From Afipia felis ATCC 53690 (lineage in GTDB: Bacteria; Pseudomonadota; Alphaproteobacteria; Rhizobiales; Xanthobacteraceae), in assembly GCF_000314735.2 (NCBI RefSeq), contig NZ_KB375270.1, positions 1 to 64,000 on the forward strand: 64,000 nt of DNA, given 5' to 3'. A program made the position numbers and the translations under genes. How positions within the stretch are numbered: the first letter of the stretch is position 1; the number at the start of each line of letters is the position of its first letter. This document shows, piece after piece, positions 8,104 to 17,424 of this stretch. The notes under the pieces were generated by a model that searched no databases, was not told where the DNA came from, and was given only the letters and a program-made list of their open reading frames with translations.

Positions 8104-8681
8104 ATCCCAGGCAATACGCGCGCGGTGCGCCGCATGTAGGCGCGGTATTCGTCACCGAACGTGTCGATCATCATCTGCTCCTCGCGCCCGACGCGCATGA
8201 AGAACAGGATGCCGAAGCCGATAAGGCCTGCTGGACCCGCGATCCAGTTCGGCAGCAGGAACGCCTGCGCCAGCGCCCACAGCCAGAAGGCCGCGTACAT
8301 CGGATGGCGGACACGGTTGTAGACACCCTCGGTCACGAGGCGGTGCTGCTCGCGCACTTCGAGCGTGACTGACCAGTTGCGCCCCAGATCCTTGTGGGTG
8401 CGGCGGAACATCCACAGCGCCACCACGAAAATGATGCCGCCGATCACGACCTGCGCCGGATGCAGCGGGTAATCGGCGAAGGGAAAGGCATGGCCGAACA
8501 CGTAGAGCGCGGGCAGGATGCCGAGCCCGGTAGTCGAGGAGCTAAGGAGCAGTTTTTCACGCAGCCCGGACGCCTGGCGGGCCTTCGGCGTGCGTTTCGA
8601 GCGGCGGTCATGCGGCAGGCGGATGATGAACCATCCGATCACGCCGATTGCCCAGATGATCTTGCTCGCCAGCAGAAGCAC
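8097..8681 (-). CDS. Isoprenylcysteine methyltransferase (ICMT/PEMT) family membrane protein
   Basis: A membrane methyltransferase of the ICMT / phospholipid methyltransferase family, about 194 residues from the chosen start. Several hydrophobic segments are followed by the family's conserved C-terminal signature: a His in LVTEGVYNRVRHPMYAAFWL and a Glu pair in MRVGREEQMMIDTFGDEYRAYMRRT, both needed for SAM binding. GTG 8681 begins directly before the first membrane helix (LLLASKIIWAIG). The open frame runs up to 8891 but that part is unlike protein. In bacteria such enzymes act on small membrane-associated substrates, and the acceptor here is unknown. Confidence 0.75.
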   Translation of the reverse strand: MLLLASKIIWAIGVIGWFIIRLPHDRRSKRTPKARQASGLREKLLLSSSTTGLGILPALYVFGHAFPFADYPLHPAQVVIGGIIFVVALWMFRRTHKDLGRNWSVTLEVREQHRLVTEGVYNRVRHPMYAAFWLWALAQAFLLPNWIAGPAGLIGFGILFFMRVGREEQMMIDTFGDEYRAYMRRTARVLPGIY

Positions 8682-8929
8682 GGTGGTCCCGTTCTGTCCA
8701 AAAGATGCCAAAAGAAACGGGGCTCTATCCCATACTCCGGCGCTGAAAGCCACCCGCGGGGCGTTACCGGATCGTCGCAAAACCCGGCAGATTCGGTTCC
8801 CGAGTGAGCGAATTTTGCAACACGCATGGCGATAACGGCGATAGCACGGTGAAACCCCCGGGGTTGGCTTGATTTCCGTCTGACGGCTCATTTAAGTGCC
8901 GCCGGGAGCAACCCTTTTCATAACGGTGG

Positions 8930-9559
8930 ATGATGCGCACGTTTTGGTTGGCGATTGTTTTTGCAGTCGGATTGATTTTCGCACCCGCAGGCGCACAGGC
9001 GGCTCCGGGCCATGTCTATTTGCTCAAGGGCCTTGCGAACGTGTTCTCGACCGGCCTCGATAATTACGCGGCCGAGCTGAACCGTCGCCACATTCCGGTG
9101 ACGGTCGCCAACCACAGCGAGGCGGCCGGTCTCGCGATCGAAGCGGCGCGGCTCTACAAGGCAGGCAAGGGTCCGATCGTCATCGTCGGCCACTCGCTCG
9201 GCGGCGCGGCTTCGACCCAGATGGCGGAGATCATGCAGCAGCAGGGCGCCAAGGTGGCGCTGATCGTCAATTACGGCCCGCCCGGCAATCAGGTGATTCC
9301 GGCCAATGTCGCCCGTGTGGTGAACTATTACGGCGTCGTCGGCGGCATCGCGGTGCGTGGTCCGGGCTCGCGCGCGGCAATCACCAACGTCAATCTGAGC
9401 GCCGATCCGAACATCAACCACTTCAACATGGACAAGTCGCCGCGTCTCGAAGCCAAGACGATGGCCCAGATTCTGGCGGCGCTGCGCAGCGGCCACCGTG
9501 CGGCTCCGAAGGTTGCGGCCACCCCGCAGCATTCGGCATCGGCCACGCCTGCCCAGTAA
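8930..9559 (+). CDS. Secreted alpha/beta-hydrolase-like (lipase/thioesterase-type) protein
   Basis: A 209-residue protein with a clear signal peptide (hydrophobic residues 4-20, then AGAQA before APGHVYLL). The nucleophile elbow GHSLGG follows a strand IVIVGHSLGGAAS, as in lipases and thioesterases. A recognisable acid/His pair of the triad is less clear; DPNINHFNMD near residue 160 may hold the catalytic His. Expected location is the periplasm. Either ATG 8930 or ATG 8933 may be used. The C-terminus is an Ala/Pro/Thr-rich tail without obvious fold. It stands alone and is followed by a strong terminator at 9584. Confidence 0.7.
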   Translation: MMRTFWLAIVFAVGLIFAPAGAQAAPGHVYLLKGLANVFSTGLDNYAAELNRRHIPVTVANHSEAAGLAIEAARLYKAGKGPIVIVGHSLGGAASTQMAEIMQQQGAKVALIVNYGPPGNQVIPANVARVVNYYGVVGGIAVRGPGSRAAITNVNLSADPNINHFNMDKSPRLEAKTMAQILAALRSGHRAAPKVAATPQHSASATPAQ

Positions 9560-9583
9560 AAGACTTATCGGTTCAATCGCGAC

Positions 9584-9617
9584 AATCCGCGCGGCGCCAG
9601 TCGCGCGGATTTTTTTT
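9584..9617 (+). terminator. Rho-independent terminator
   Basis: A perfect 10-bp GC-rich stem (aatccgcgcg 9584-9593 with cgcgcggatt 9602-9611) and an 8-base loop are followed by a run of eight T. It lies 25 bases after the hydrolase stop codon and touches the end of the convergent ClC gene. Confidence 0.9.
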
Positions 9618-11382
9618 ATGCCTCGCCAATCGAAAGGCGGCGATGGCGATCGGTTTCCTCGGCGTAGCGGCGCAGCGCATGCGCTTCGGTCAGGATGCCG
9701 ATGACCCGGCGCGTATCGGCCGTGTCGATCACCGCGAGCGATTCCGCTTCGGCGCGGTCGAATGCCGCCACCGCATCCTGCACGTTCATCTCGGGCAACA
9801 GGCAGGCGTCGGGATAGCGAATGATGTCGCCGACCGTATCTGCCGGGGTGTCGAGCGATGCATATGCATCGGCGACGAAGACGATGCCCGCAAATTTCTG
9901 CTCGGAATCCACCGCGATCACCTGTGTTTTCGAGCCAAGCGGGTAATCGTGCCGGAAGGTCTCGATCGGCATATCCACAGGCACGGTGGTGATGTCGCCA
10001 CGCATCATCCTGCCCACGGTGAGATCGCGAATCCATCCGATGTCGGCGGCGCTGCGGATGGTTTCTCCGCGCAGATGGAAGCGCCAGGTCGCGAAGGAGT
10101 AGCCGAACAGTTCGCGTGTCATCTGGGTCGAGACGATGACGGCGATCAGCACCGCCGTCGTCACCCACAGGTCGCCGGTGGTCTCGAGCGCGATGAAGGT
10201 CATGGTGAGCGGTCCCCCCACCACGGAGGCCGACAACGCGCTCATGCCGATGACGGCATAGACGCTGATGTCGAGATGCAGTCCCGGCACCAGCGTGTTC
10301 GCAGCGACTGCGAACAGGTGGCCGCCGAGCGCGCCGCTGAGCAGCGAGGAGAAGAACAGGCCGCCGCGAAAGCCTGAGCCGAGCGAGATCACCGAGGCCA
10401 GGATTTTCAACGCGAACAGGAGCGCAACGGTCAGGATCGGCAGCGTCACCACGTTCGTCGTATGCAGCGCGCCATGGCCGGAGGACATGATTTGTGGGGT
10501 CTGCAGCGCGAACAAGCCTACCAGCAGGCCGCCGATGGTGAGACGCAGCGGCACCCACAGCCGCGAGCGGGCCATGAGGACATCCCACAGCGCGACCGCG
10601 CGCATCACGGCGATGCCAGCCAGCGCGCAGAGAAAGCCGATGACCACCGCGATTGCGATATCCTTGCTTGTCACCTCGCCGACCTGGCTGAGGACGATGC
10701 CGGGGATGGTCGGCGCGAGCTGATGGGCCACGGCGTAGCCGATGACCGAGGCGACGCCGATCGGGGCAAGGCTCGCGGGCGTATAGCCGCTGACGATGAG
10801 CTCGAAGGCATAGAACGCACCAGCCAGTGGCGCGCCGAAAGCGCCTGCGATGGCGGCGGCACAACCGCAACCCAGAAGGATGCGCTGATCGGAGCGACGC
10901 AGGTGAAACGCCTGTCCGAGCACGGAAGCTGCGCCGCTGGAAATCTGGGTGTAGCCCGCTTCGGTGCCGACGGATGCACCGACGCCGCTCGACCAGATCG
11001 TCTGCAGCGCCACGATGATGCTGCCGCGGAACGACATCTGACCGCCGTGCAGGGCGTTGGCCTCGATGGGGTCGACTTCCCGGCCGGGCCGCCAGCGGTT
11101 GAGAAGGAGCAGCGACAGGCCGAACAGAAGGCCGCCCAGCGTTGGCATGAGAACCGCGCGCCACGGCTCCAGCACCGATTGCGACGACAGCCGCGCGCCG
11201 TGGGGGAGATTGAAGAGAACCTCGTGCAGCAGGCCGACAGCGCGGCTCATCAGCACGACGAAAAGCCCGCCGAGAGCGCCGACGATCGCGGCAAGAACGA
11301 TCAGGCTCGATTCCCGCGCGCGGACGAGGGCGCGCAGACGGCGCGGTGCTTCCAGATAAAGTTTTGAGGTGGGGGCCGTCAT
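9616..11382 (-). CDS. ClC family chloride channel/transporter with C-terminal CBS domains
   Basis: A 588-residue ClC protein. About ten membrane helices span residues 25-440. The pore-gating glutamate is kept at Glu141 in the loop GASVGTEAGYTQ, which replaces the usual GREGP motif, and the second conserved loop reads GSGFRGGLFFSSLL. Retention of the gating Glu is typical of Cl-/H+ exchangers, but one residue cannot settle exchanger versus channel. After about residue 455 two CBS modules follow (RMMRGDITTVP; MNVQDAVAAFDRAEAESLAVID), likely sensing adenosine nucleotides. It stands alone between convergent neighbours. A 7-bp inverted repeat (11463-11482) lies in its upstream region. Confidence 0.9.
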   Translation of the reverse strand: MTAPTSKLYLEAPRRLRALVRARESSLIVLAAIVGALGGLFVVLMSRAVGLLHEVLFNLPHGARLSSQSVLEPWRAVLMPTLGGLLFGLSLLLLNRWRPGREVDPIEANALHGGQMSFRGSIIVALQTIWSSGVGASVGTEAGYTQISSGAASVLGQAFHLRRSDQRILLGCGCAAAIAGAFGAPLAGAFYAFELIVSGYTPASLAPIGVASVIGYAVAHQLAPTIPGIVLSQVGEVTSKDIAIAVVIGFLCALAGIAVMRAVALWDVLMARSRLWVPLRLTIGGLLVGLFALQTPQIMSSGHGALHTTNVVTLPILTVALLFALKILASVISLGSGFRGGLFFSSLLSGALGGHLFAVAANTLVPGLHLDISVYAVIGMSALSASVVGGPLTMTFIALETTGDLWVTTAVLIAVIVSTQMTRELFGYSFATWRFHLRGETIRSAADIGWIRDLTVGRMMRGDITTVPVDMPIETFRHDYPLGSKTQVIAVDSEQKFAGIVFVADAYASLDTPADTVGDIIRYPDACLLPEMNVQDAVAAFDRAEAESLAVIDTADTRRVIGILTEAHALRRYAEETDRHRRLSIGEA

Positions 11383-11462
11383 ACTTCAACGCGGTTGCCG
11401 CCGGCGCCGTGCCAGGGATTTCGCGTTCTCTACAGCAATGAAAACGGCATGGGAAACTGAAA

Positions 11463-11482
11463 TGACCGCTGCAATGCGGTCA
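11463..11482. promoter_or_regulatory. Inverted repeat upstream of the ClC gene
   Basis: tgaccgc (11463-11469) and gcggtca (11476-11482) form a perfect 7-bp dyad about 80 bases upstream of the ClC start. A second small dyad (ggatca / tgatcc, 11516-11532) follows. They could be operators or a weak hairpin, and no binding protein can be assigned. Confidence 0.25.
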
Positions 11483-11555
11483 CTTCCGGTTCATTTCGGA
11501 AAGAGGAATATAGGGGGATCACATGTTGATCCGAACCTGTCGTGCTCCGAGGTTC

Positions 11556-11957
11556 CTATCGCAACTCGCGCCAGTCCCGCAGATCCCGGAGGTCGCCCCA
11601 GCGTAACCGGCGGCGCGGGGCCGGGCGATTGAGCAGCAGCGCGAGCCCGAACCCGATGGCGCCTGCCGCGAGCAGTGCGCCAAGTGGTCGTTCTCTCATG
11701 ACGGAGGCGACGGCCCGGTTGCCCTGCCGGTAATACTGCCCGCCGGTTTCGACCGCCTGCGAAGCGAGGTCGGACGCGGCATCTCCGAGATTTTCCGCCG
11801 CGTCCTTCGCCTGTCCGTAGATTCGCTGCACGGTACCGGCGGCATCGCGCGCGTGTCCCTTGGCCTGCGCGGCGGTATCGCCGGTCAGGCGTCCATAAGC
11901 AGCCTCAGCCTTGCCCGCGACCGAATTGGCCGCACCTTCCAAACGCTTTTCGTCCAT
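11556..11957 (-). CDS. CsbD-like stress protein with C-terminal membrane segment
   Basis: A 133-residue protein whose N-terminal part is CsbD-like (DEKRLEGAANSVAGKAEAAY followed by RLTGD), a family of small, strongly hydrophilic general-stress proteins. The middle is helical and Ala/Gln rich (YGQAKDAAENLGDAASDLAS). The end has one membrane helix (LGALLAAGAIGFGLALLL) and an Arg-rich tail. The start at 11957 is supported by GGGAG upstream; the longer frame to 12032 looks non-coding. The small gene at 12085 runs divergently, and its product also looks like a stress-type hydrophilic protein. The molecular role of the family is not established. Confidence 0.75.
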   Translation of the reverse strand: MDEKRLEGAANSVAGKAEAAYGRLTGDTAAQAKGHARDAAGTVQRIYGQAKDAAENLGDAASDLASQAVETGGQYYRQGNRAVASVMRERPLGALLAAGAIGFGLALLLNRPAPRRRLRWGDLRDLRDWRELR

Positions 11958-12084
11958 GATGTTTTCGCTCCCGTTTCGGAGCGCCAACAGCCGGACGCGG
12001 CGCAGGTTCCGTGCGGAACATTCCTCTGTCATTACGCATTGCCCTTACGACACACGAAGCGGTTACGCGCGAAGGGAGAGGTTG

Positions 12085-12279
12085 ATGGACGACAAATTCG
12101 ATCCGGCACCGCACGACAAACACGCGGAAAGTCCGCACAAGGCCGCGGAGAAAGATCGTCGCGTGAAGAAGGAGCTCGACGAGGGGCTGCAGGATACGTT
12201 TCCCGCCTCCGATCCGGTCAGCGTCACGCAACCCACCACCACGAAAAAGGCCGCCGAGAAGGTGACGCGCAAAGGTTAA
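12085..12279 (+). CDS. Small hydrophilic protein with TFPASDPVSV motif
   Basis: A 64-residue, highly charged protein preceded by a good ribosome binding site (gaagggagag, 4-5 bases before ATG). The core KKELDEGLQDTFPASDPVSV is a conserved motif of small uncharacterised alphaproteobacterial proteins (E-x-L-x-x-T-F-P-A-S-D-P). No membrane segment or signal peptide is seen. It is divergent from the CsbD-like gene, which hints at shared stress control. Function unknown. Confidence 0.7.
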   Translation: MDDKFDPAPHDKHAESPHKAAEKDRRVKKELDEGLQDTFPASDPVSVTQPTTTKKAAEKVTRKG

Positions 12280-12381
12280 TGCGCGCGCCTTGACGAGGCG
12301 CCCTGTGGGTTCATCTTTTTCAAAAGGTGAAACTATCTTGCGCTGCTCTGCAAAAATTGCGACGAAAGTTGAAGGCAATTT

Positions 12382-15201
12382 TTGAAAGCGCATCCATCAA
12401 TGGCGTCCGACGTTTCGGCTATCGAGCGAAAATCTCCGTCTCCTGACTCCCCAAGCCGGGACGACGCACCGTCGTCGCAGGCAGATGCGCAGTTGCGCGC
12501 GGAAATCCGGCTGCTCGGGCGAATTCTGGGCGATACCGTCCGCGATCAGGAGGGTGACGATGTTTTCGACCTGGTCGAAAGCATTCGTCAGGCGTCGATC
12601 CGCTTTCACCGTGACGAAGACGAAGGCGCGCGGCACGAGCTGGAGGCGATGCTGAACGGCCGCTCCATCGCCGAGACGGTACGCATCGTGCGCGCGTTCA
12701 GCTATTTTTCCCACCTCGCCAATATCGCCGAAGATCAGAATCACATCCGCCAGACCCGCAACCAGAGTGGGGCGGGATTGGCGACCGCAGCGACCACGCT
12801 GGCCGGAACGGTGGAGCGTGCTCGTGACGCAGGCTTCTCTGCGCAACAGCTCCGCGGTTTCTTCGACGACGCGCTGGTGAGTCCGGTACTGACCGCGCAT
12901 CCGACCGAAGTACGCCGCAAGAGCACCATCGATCGCGAAATGGATATCGCGGCGCTGCTCGACAGCCGCGACCGCACGCAGATGACGGCGGAAGAACTCG
13001 CGGATAACGATGAGCAGTTGCGTCGCTGCGTGCTGACGCTGTGGCAGACTAACCTGCTGCGCCGGAGCAAGCTGACCGTGCTCGACGAGGTGCAGAACGG
13101 TCTGTCGTTCTACGATTATACTTTTCTCAAGCAATTGCCGCGGCTGCTGAACCTTCTGGAAGATCGGCTCGGCGCCGACGCGGACGGCAAGGAACTGGCA
13201 TCATTCCTGAAAATGGGAAGCTGGATCGGCGGCGACCGCGACGGCAATCCGTTCGTCACCGCAGACGTGCTGCGTGGCACGCTGCAGATGCAATGCGAAC
13301 GTGCCCTGAATTTCTATCTCGATGAACTGCAGAAGCTCTACGGCGAACTCTCGCTCGCCCGGGATATCGTCCACGCCTCGGAAGAACTGCTGGCGCTGAA
13401 CGGACGCTCTCCGCCTGTCTCCGCGCATCGCGATCGCGAGCCTTATCGCCGCGCGGTCAACGGGGTCTATTCGCGGCTCAAGGCGACGGCGAAAACATTC
13501 GGTGTCCGTGCTGTCGGGCGGCCGGGAGGCGAGGCTGCGCCTTATGAAAGCGTCGAGGCGTTTCGCGAGGATCTCGATATCATCAACCGTTCGCTGATCG
13601 GGCACGGCTCCGGCGTGATTGCGCGCGGGCGGCTGCGGCGGCTGCGGCGCGCGGTGGATTGTTTCGGCTTCCATCTCGCCAGTCTCGACCTGCGGCAGAA
13701 TTCGGCCGTGCATGAGCGCACCATCGCGGAATTGTTCGAGGCGGTCGCGCCGGGCACGAATTATCTCGATCTGCCGGAAGACGAGCGCTGCGCCCTGCTG
13801 GTGCGCGAACTGCACACCGCGCGGCCTTTGATCTCGCCGTTCGCCAACTATGGCGAGGAGACGACGAGCGAACTCGCTGTGCTGCGCACCGCCGCCGAGG
13901 CCCATGCGCGGTTCGGGCGGCAGTGTATTCCGCAGAGCATCGTATCGATGTCGGAGGGCGTTTCCGATCTTCTCGAGATCGCCGTGCTGCTCAAGGAGGT
14001 CGGGCTGATCGATCCGAACGGCGCGAGCCGGATCAATCTGGTGCCGCTGTTCGAGACAATCGAGGATCTGCGCAACTGCGCCGGCATCATGGATCGCGCG
14101 CTGTCGCTGCCGGAATATCGCCATCTGGTCGACAGTCGAGGCGGGCTGCAGGAAGTCATGCTCGGCTATTCCGACAGCAACAAGGACGGCGGCTTCATCA
14201 CGTCCGGCTGGGAATTGTACAAGGCCGAAATCAGCCTCGTTGAGGTGTTCGCGAAGCATAACGTGCGGCTGCGGCTGTTCCACGGCCGCGGCGGTTCGGT
14301 CGGTCGCGGCGGCGGCCCGAGCTACGAGGCCGTGCTGGCGCAGCCGGGCGGGGCGGTGAACGGACAGATCCGCATCACCGAGCAGGGCGAAATCATTTCG
14401 TCGAAATACACCAATCCGGAAGTTGGCCGGCAGAATCTGGAAATCCTCGCGGCCGCGACGCTGGAGGCGAGCCTGCTGCAGCCGCAGCACTCGGCGCCGC
14501 GTCAGGAATATCTCGCGGCGATGGAGGAGTTGTCGGCGCTCGCTTTCGCATCCTATCGCGGCCTCGTCTACGAGACCGAAGGCTTCGAGGAATATTTCTG
14601 GGCCTCGACCGTCATCAACGAAATCTCGACGCTCAACATCGGCAGCCGTCCGGCTTCGCGCAGCAAGGCGCGGCGGATCGAGAACCTGCGTGCGATCCCG
14701 TGGGTGTTCTCATGGGCCCAGTGCCGTCTGATGTTGCCGGGCTGGTATGGCTTCGGCAGCGCGGTCAACGAATGGCTGCGCAAGAATCCGGACAAGGGTC
14801 TCGATTTCCTGCGCGAACTCTATCGCGAGTGGCCGTTCTTCCGCATGCTGCTGTCGAACATGGACATGGTGCTGTCCAAGAGCAGCATCGCGGTCGCCTC
14901 GCGCTATGCCGAACTGGTGCCGGACAAGACGCTGCGCGACACCATCTTCCAGCGCATCCGCGCCGAATGGCAGGGCTCGATCGACTGGCTGTTGAAGATC
15001 ATGGATCAGGACCGGCTGCTCGGACACAACGAACTGCTCGAACGCTCGATCCGTCACCGCTTCCCTTATCTCGATCCGCTCAACCACGTGCAGGTCGAGT
15101 TTCTCAAGGCCTACCGTTCGAAGAATGAAGACCCGCAGGTGCTGCGCGGCATTCAGATCACGATCAACGGCATCTCGGCGGGCCTGCGCAATAGCGGGTA
15201 G
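12382..15201 (+). CDS. ppc: Phosphoenolpyruvate carboxylase
   Basis: PEP carboxylase adds bicarbonate to PEP to give oxaloacetate, replenishing the TCA cycle. The 939-residue length is normal. All key motifs are visible: catalytic His173 in [28 protein letters not shown], the glycine-rich loop [24 protein letters not shown], and the conserved C-terminal [11 protein letters not shown]. The first 30 or so residues are a variable Ser/Pro-rich leader. TTG 12382 is preceded by GAAGG at a good distance; the in-frame ATG at 12400 has no clear site but is also possible. The gene is monocistronic. The T-rich leader at 12315-12340 can fold, but no known riboswitch was recognised. Confidence 0.95.
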   Translation: MKAHPSMASDVSAIERKSPSPDSPSRDDAPSSQADAQLRAEIRLLGRILGDTVRDQEGDDVFDLVESIRQASIRFHRDEDEGARHELEAMLNGRSIAETVRIVRAFSYFSHLANIAEDQNHIRQTRNQSGAGLATAATTLAGTVERARDAGFSAQQLRGFFDDALVSPVLTAHPTEVRRKSTIDREMDIAALLDSRDRTQMTAEELADNDEQLRRCVLTLWQTNLLRRSKLTVLDEVQNGLSFYDYTFLKQLPRLLNLLEDRLGADADGKELASFLKMGSWIGGDRDGNPFVTADVLRGTLQMQCERALNFYLDELQKLYGELSLARDIVHASEELLALNGRSPPVSAHRDREPYRRAVNGVYSRLKATAKTFGVRAVGRPGGEAAPYESVEAFREDLDIINRSLIGHGSGVIARGRLRRLRRAVDCFGFHLASLDLRQNSAVHERTIAELFEAVAPGTNYLDLPEDERCALLVRELHTARPLISPFANYGEETTSELAVLRTAAEAHARFGRQCIPQSIVSMSEGVSDLLEIAVLLKEVGLIDPNGASRINLVPLFETIEDLRNCAGIMDRALSLPEYRHLVDSRGGLQEVMLGYSDSNKDGGFITSGWELYKAEISLVEVFAKHNVRLRLFHGRGGSVGRGGGPSYEAVLAQPGGAVNGQIRITEQGEIISSKYTNPEVGRQNLEILAAATLEASLLQPQHSAPRQEYLAAMEELSALAFASYRGLVYETEGFEEYFWASTVINEISTLNIGSRPASRSKARRIENLRAIPWVFSWAQCRLMLPGWYGFGSAVNEWLRKNPDKGLDFLRELYREWPFFRMLLSNMDMVLSKSSIAVASRYAELVPDKTLRDTIFQRIRAEWQGSIDWLLKIMDQDRLLGHNELLERSIRHRFPYLDPLNHVQVEFLKAYRSKNEDPQVLRGIQITINGISAGLRNSG

Positions 15202-15215
15202 AGAAGCTCGTTGCT

Positions 15216-15437
15216 TCAGCGCGTCACGGTCCGGCGGAAATAGGCTTCGGTGTCGGTGAGGCGCTGGTGGCTGCGGCGGACCAGAATGGTGCCGGTGCGC
15301 AAATTGCGGTTCGCCATATGCAGAAGCCTGCGTCCTTCACCGACCAGCGCGCGGGCCTGCCGCAACTGCTCGTCGAATGAAGCGGCCGGCGTGGCGGTCT
15401 CTGTGCCAACTTCGGCGGCGGTCTGAGCGGAGGTCAT
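15216..15437 (-). CDS. Small conserved hypothetical protein
   Basis: A 73-residue protein starting at ATG 15437, with ACGGAG seven bases upstream. It is charged and helical (FDEQLRQARALVGEGRRLLH; VRRSHQRLTDTEAYFRR). No signal, membrane segment or known motif is seen. It converges on ppc with a 14-base gap. Similar short proteins occur in related genomes as far as I recall, but I cannot assign a role. Confidence 0.55.
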   Translation of the reverse strand: MTSAQTAAEVGTETATPAASFDEQLRQARALVGEGRRLLHMANRNLRTGTILVRRSHQRLTDTEAYFRRTVTR

Positions 15438-15577
15438 GATGCGGCTCCGTATCTGGGTCCCTGGCTGCGTGCACCTCAACGCGCAGGTTGCCAAATCGTT
15501 CTGGAGCTGTCCGCCGGCAATTGTGGATTCGGGGCGTCATCCACAGGCCCGTGGTCGCAAGCCTCTTTACAGGGCCC

Positions 15578-16426
15578 TCAGCGCGGGAGCGTCGCGGTGC
15601 GCGGCGGCGTCTGCGTGAGTCGGGCGGTGATGGCCTGAATCAGCGGCTTCATGAAAAAAGCGTCCCCGGCGGGAGAGATGTCGGTCTGCAGGCCGTAGGT
15701 TTTCAACTCATTGGAGACGACCGGGCCGATCGAGGCGACCGGTGTCAGCGCGAACCCGAGCCGCAACTGCTCCTCGCTGCCCTCCGCACGGGCGGCCTCG
15801 ACCAGTCGCCGCACCTGGCCGGAGCTGGTGAGCGCGATGGCGTCGACGCGCCCCGCGGCGACCTCGGCAATGGCGGCGGCAATGTTCGCGTGCGCAGCTT
15901 TCGTATCGTAGACATAGGGCTCGACGGGGACAGGCGTCGCGCCTGCCGCGCGCACGGCGTCAAGCAGGGCGCTGTGATCCTTCTCCGGATAAAGCTGCAG
16001 GCCGACACGGTGGCCCTTCAGATCGGTGCGGGACACCGTGGCGATGATGCCCTCTGTGGTGGGTGGCTCGACCACGGTTTCGGCGGTCAGGCCGAGTTTG
16101 CGCAGCGCGTTCACCGGCTTCGGCCCGCGCGCGTATTTGCGCGGGCGGCCGAGCGCCGCAATGAATTCATTTTCGAGCCCCATCCGGCCCGCTGCGGCGA
16201 CCAGCCGCCGCACGCCTTCGCCGGTCATCAGCACGAGATCGTCGAGCGGCTCATGGATGGCGTTCCCGATCCAGGCGCCGACTCCGTCATGATCGGGGGT
16301 GTCTTCGATGGTGAACATCGGGCACTGGATCACGTCCGCTCCCTGCTCCTGCAGCAGGCGGGAAAACTGCGCTTCCTCCCGGGTTTCCAGAATGAGGATG
16401 CGGTATCCGCTTAATTTGCCGGCCAT
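15578..16426 (-). CDS. Uroporphyrinogen-III synthase (HemD) family protein
   Basis: A 282-residue protein with the two-lobed HemD fold pattern: ILILETREEAQFSRLLQEQG at the start, LMTGEGVRRLVAAAG, and DAIALTSSGQVRRLVEAA in the second lobe. Uroporphyrinogen-III synthase closes hydroxymethylbilane to uroporphyrinogen III for heme, cobalamin and chlorophyll. The family diverges strongly, and no hemC or other heme gene is adjacent, so this could be a second HemD-like paralogue with another role. The start at 16426 has GCGAGG upstream. It is divergent from purU across 129 bases. Confidence 0.7.
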   Translation of the reverse strand: MAGKLSGYRILILETREEAQFSRLLQEQGADVIQCPMFTIEDTPDHDGVGAWIGNAIHEPLDDLVLMTGEGVRRLVAAAGRMGLENEFIAALGRPRKYARGPKPVNALRKLGLTAETVVEPPTTEGIIATVSRTDLKGHRVGLQLYPEKDHSALLDAVRAAGATPVPVEPYVYDTKAAHANIAAAIAEVAAGRVDAIALTSSGQVRRLVEAARAEGSEEQLRLGFALTPVASIGPVVSNELKTYGLQTDISPAGDAFFMKPLIQAITARLTQTPPRTATLPR

Positions 16427-16555
16427 GATACCTCGCAGGGGTCGGGTGGATTCATATCATTTCATCATGTCGGCGTGGACAGGATTGGCGCAAGGGGAGG
16501 CGGGTGCTAGAGCAGGGCCGTTTTCATCCCTTCTGCCCACCAAAGATCAGATCCC

Positions 16556-17419
16556 ATGCTTGCCCAGCAATTCGTCCTGACCCTGTCCTGCGACAACCGC
16601 CCCGGCATCGTCTCCGCCGTCTCCACCTTCCTGTTCGCCAGCGGACAGAACATTCTCGACGCCCAGCAGTTCGACGACACCGAAACCGGCAAGTTCTTCA
16701 TGCGGGTGACGTTCAACACGGTGGACGGCTCCTCCGACCTCGCTACCCTGCGCGGCGGTTTCGGCGCCATCGCCGTGCCCTTCGGCATGACCTGGCAGTT
16801 ACGCAGTTCAACCGAGCGCCATCGCGTCATGCTGATGGTGTCGAAATCGACGCACTGTCTCGCCGATCTGCTCTATCGCTGGCGCTACACCGACCTGCCG
16901 ATGGTGCCGACCGCGATCGTCTCCAATCATCCGCGCGAGACCTATGACGGCATCGAGTTCGGCGACATCCCGTTCCACTATCTGCCGGTCACCCGCGACA
17001 CCAAGGCGGAGCAGGAAGCGCAGATCTGGAATCTGGTGCAGGAGACGAAGACCGATCTCGTCGTGCTGGCGCGCTACATGCAGGTGCTGTCCGACGATCT
17101 CGCCGCGAAGCTCTCGGGCCGCTGCATTAACATCCATCACTCCTTCCTGCCGGGCTTCAAGGGCGCGAAGCCTTACCATCAGGCGCATGCGCGCGGCGTC
17201 AAACTGATCGGTGCGACCGCGCATTACGTCACCGGCGATCTCGACGAAGGTCCGATCATCGAGCAGGATGTCGAACGCATCAGCCACCGCGACCCGCCCG
17301 AAATTCTCGTCCGCAAGGGCGCGGACATCGAGCGGCAGGTGCTGGCGCGCGGCTTGCGCTATCATCTCGAGGACCGCGTCATCCTCAACGGCCGCAAGAC
17401 GGTGGTGTTCAAGGATTGA
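16556..17419 (+). CDS. purU: Formyltetrahydrofolate deformylase
   Basis: PurU hydrolyses 10-formyl-THF to formate and THF and balances one-carbon pools. The 287-residue protein begins with an ACT domain ([20 protein letters not shown], with [13 protein letters not shown]), the usual site for methionine/glycine control. The formyltransferase-type catalytic domain follows, with active-site Asn-His-Asp in [20 protein letters not shown] and [15 protein letters not shown]. Length and order are typical. The stop codon is six bases before the ATG of the binding-protein gene downstream, so the two may be co-transcribed. Confidence 0.95.
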   Translation: MLAQQFVLTLSCDNRPGIVSAVSTFLFASGQNILDAQQFDDTETGKFFMRVTFNTVDGSSDLATLRGGFGAIAVPFGMTWQLRSSTERHRVMLMVSKSTHCLADLLYRWRYTDLPMVPTAIVSNHPRETYDGIEFGDIPFHYLPVTRDTKAEQEAQIWNLVQETKTDLVVLARYMQVLSDDLAAKLSGRCINIHHSFLPGFKGAKPYHQAHARGVKLIGATAHYVTGDLDEGPIIEQDVERISHRDPPEILVRKGADIERQVLARGLRYHLEDRVILNGRKTVVFKD

Positions 17420-17424
17420 GCAAG

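Noticed and set aside
8918..11389. 823-residue minus-strand open frame
   Set aside because: It overlaps the ClC gene in another frame and runs antisense through the hydrolase gene. The ClC frame has clear membrane helices and family motifs; this one has none.
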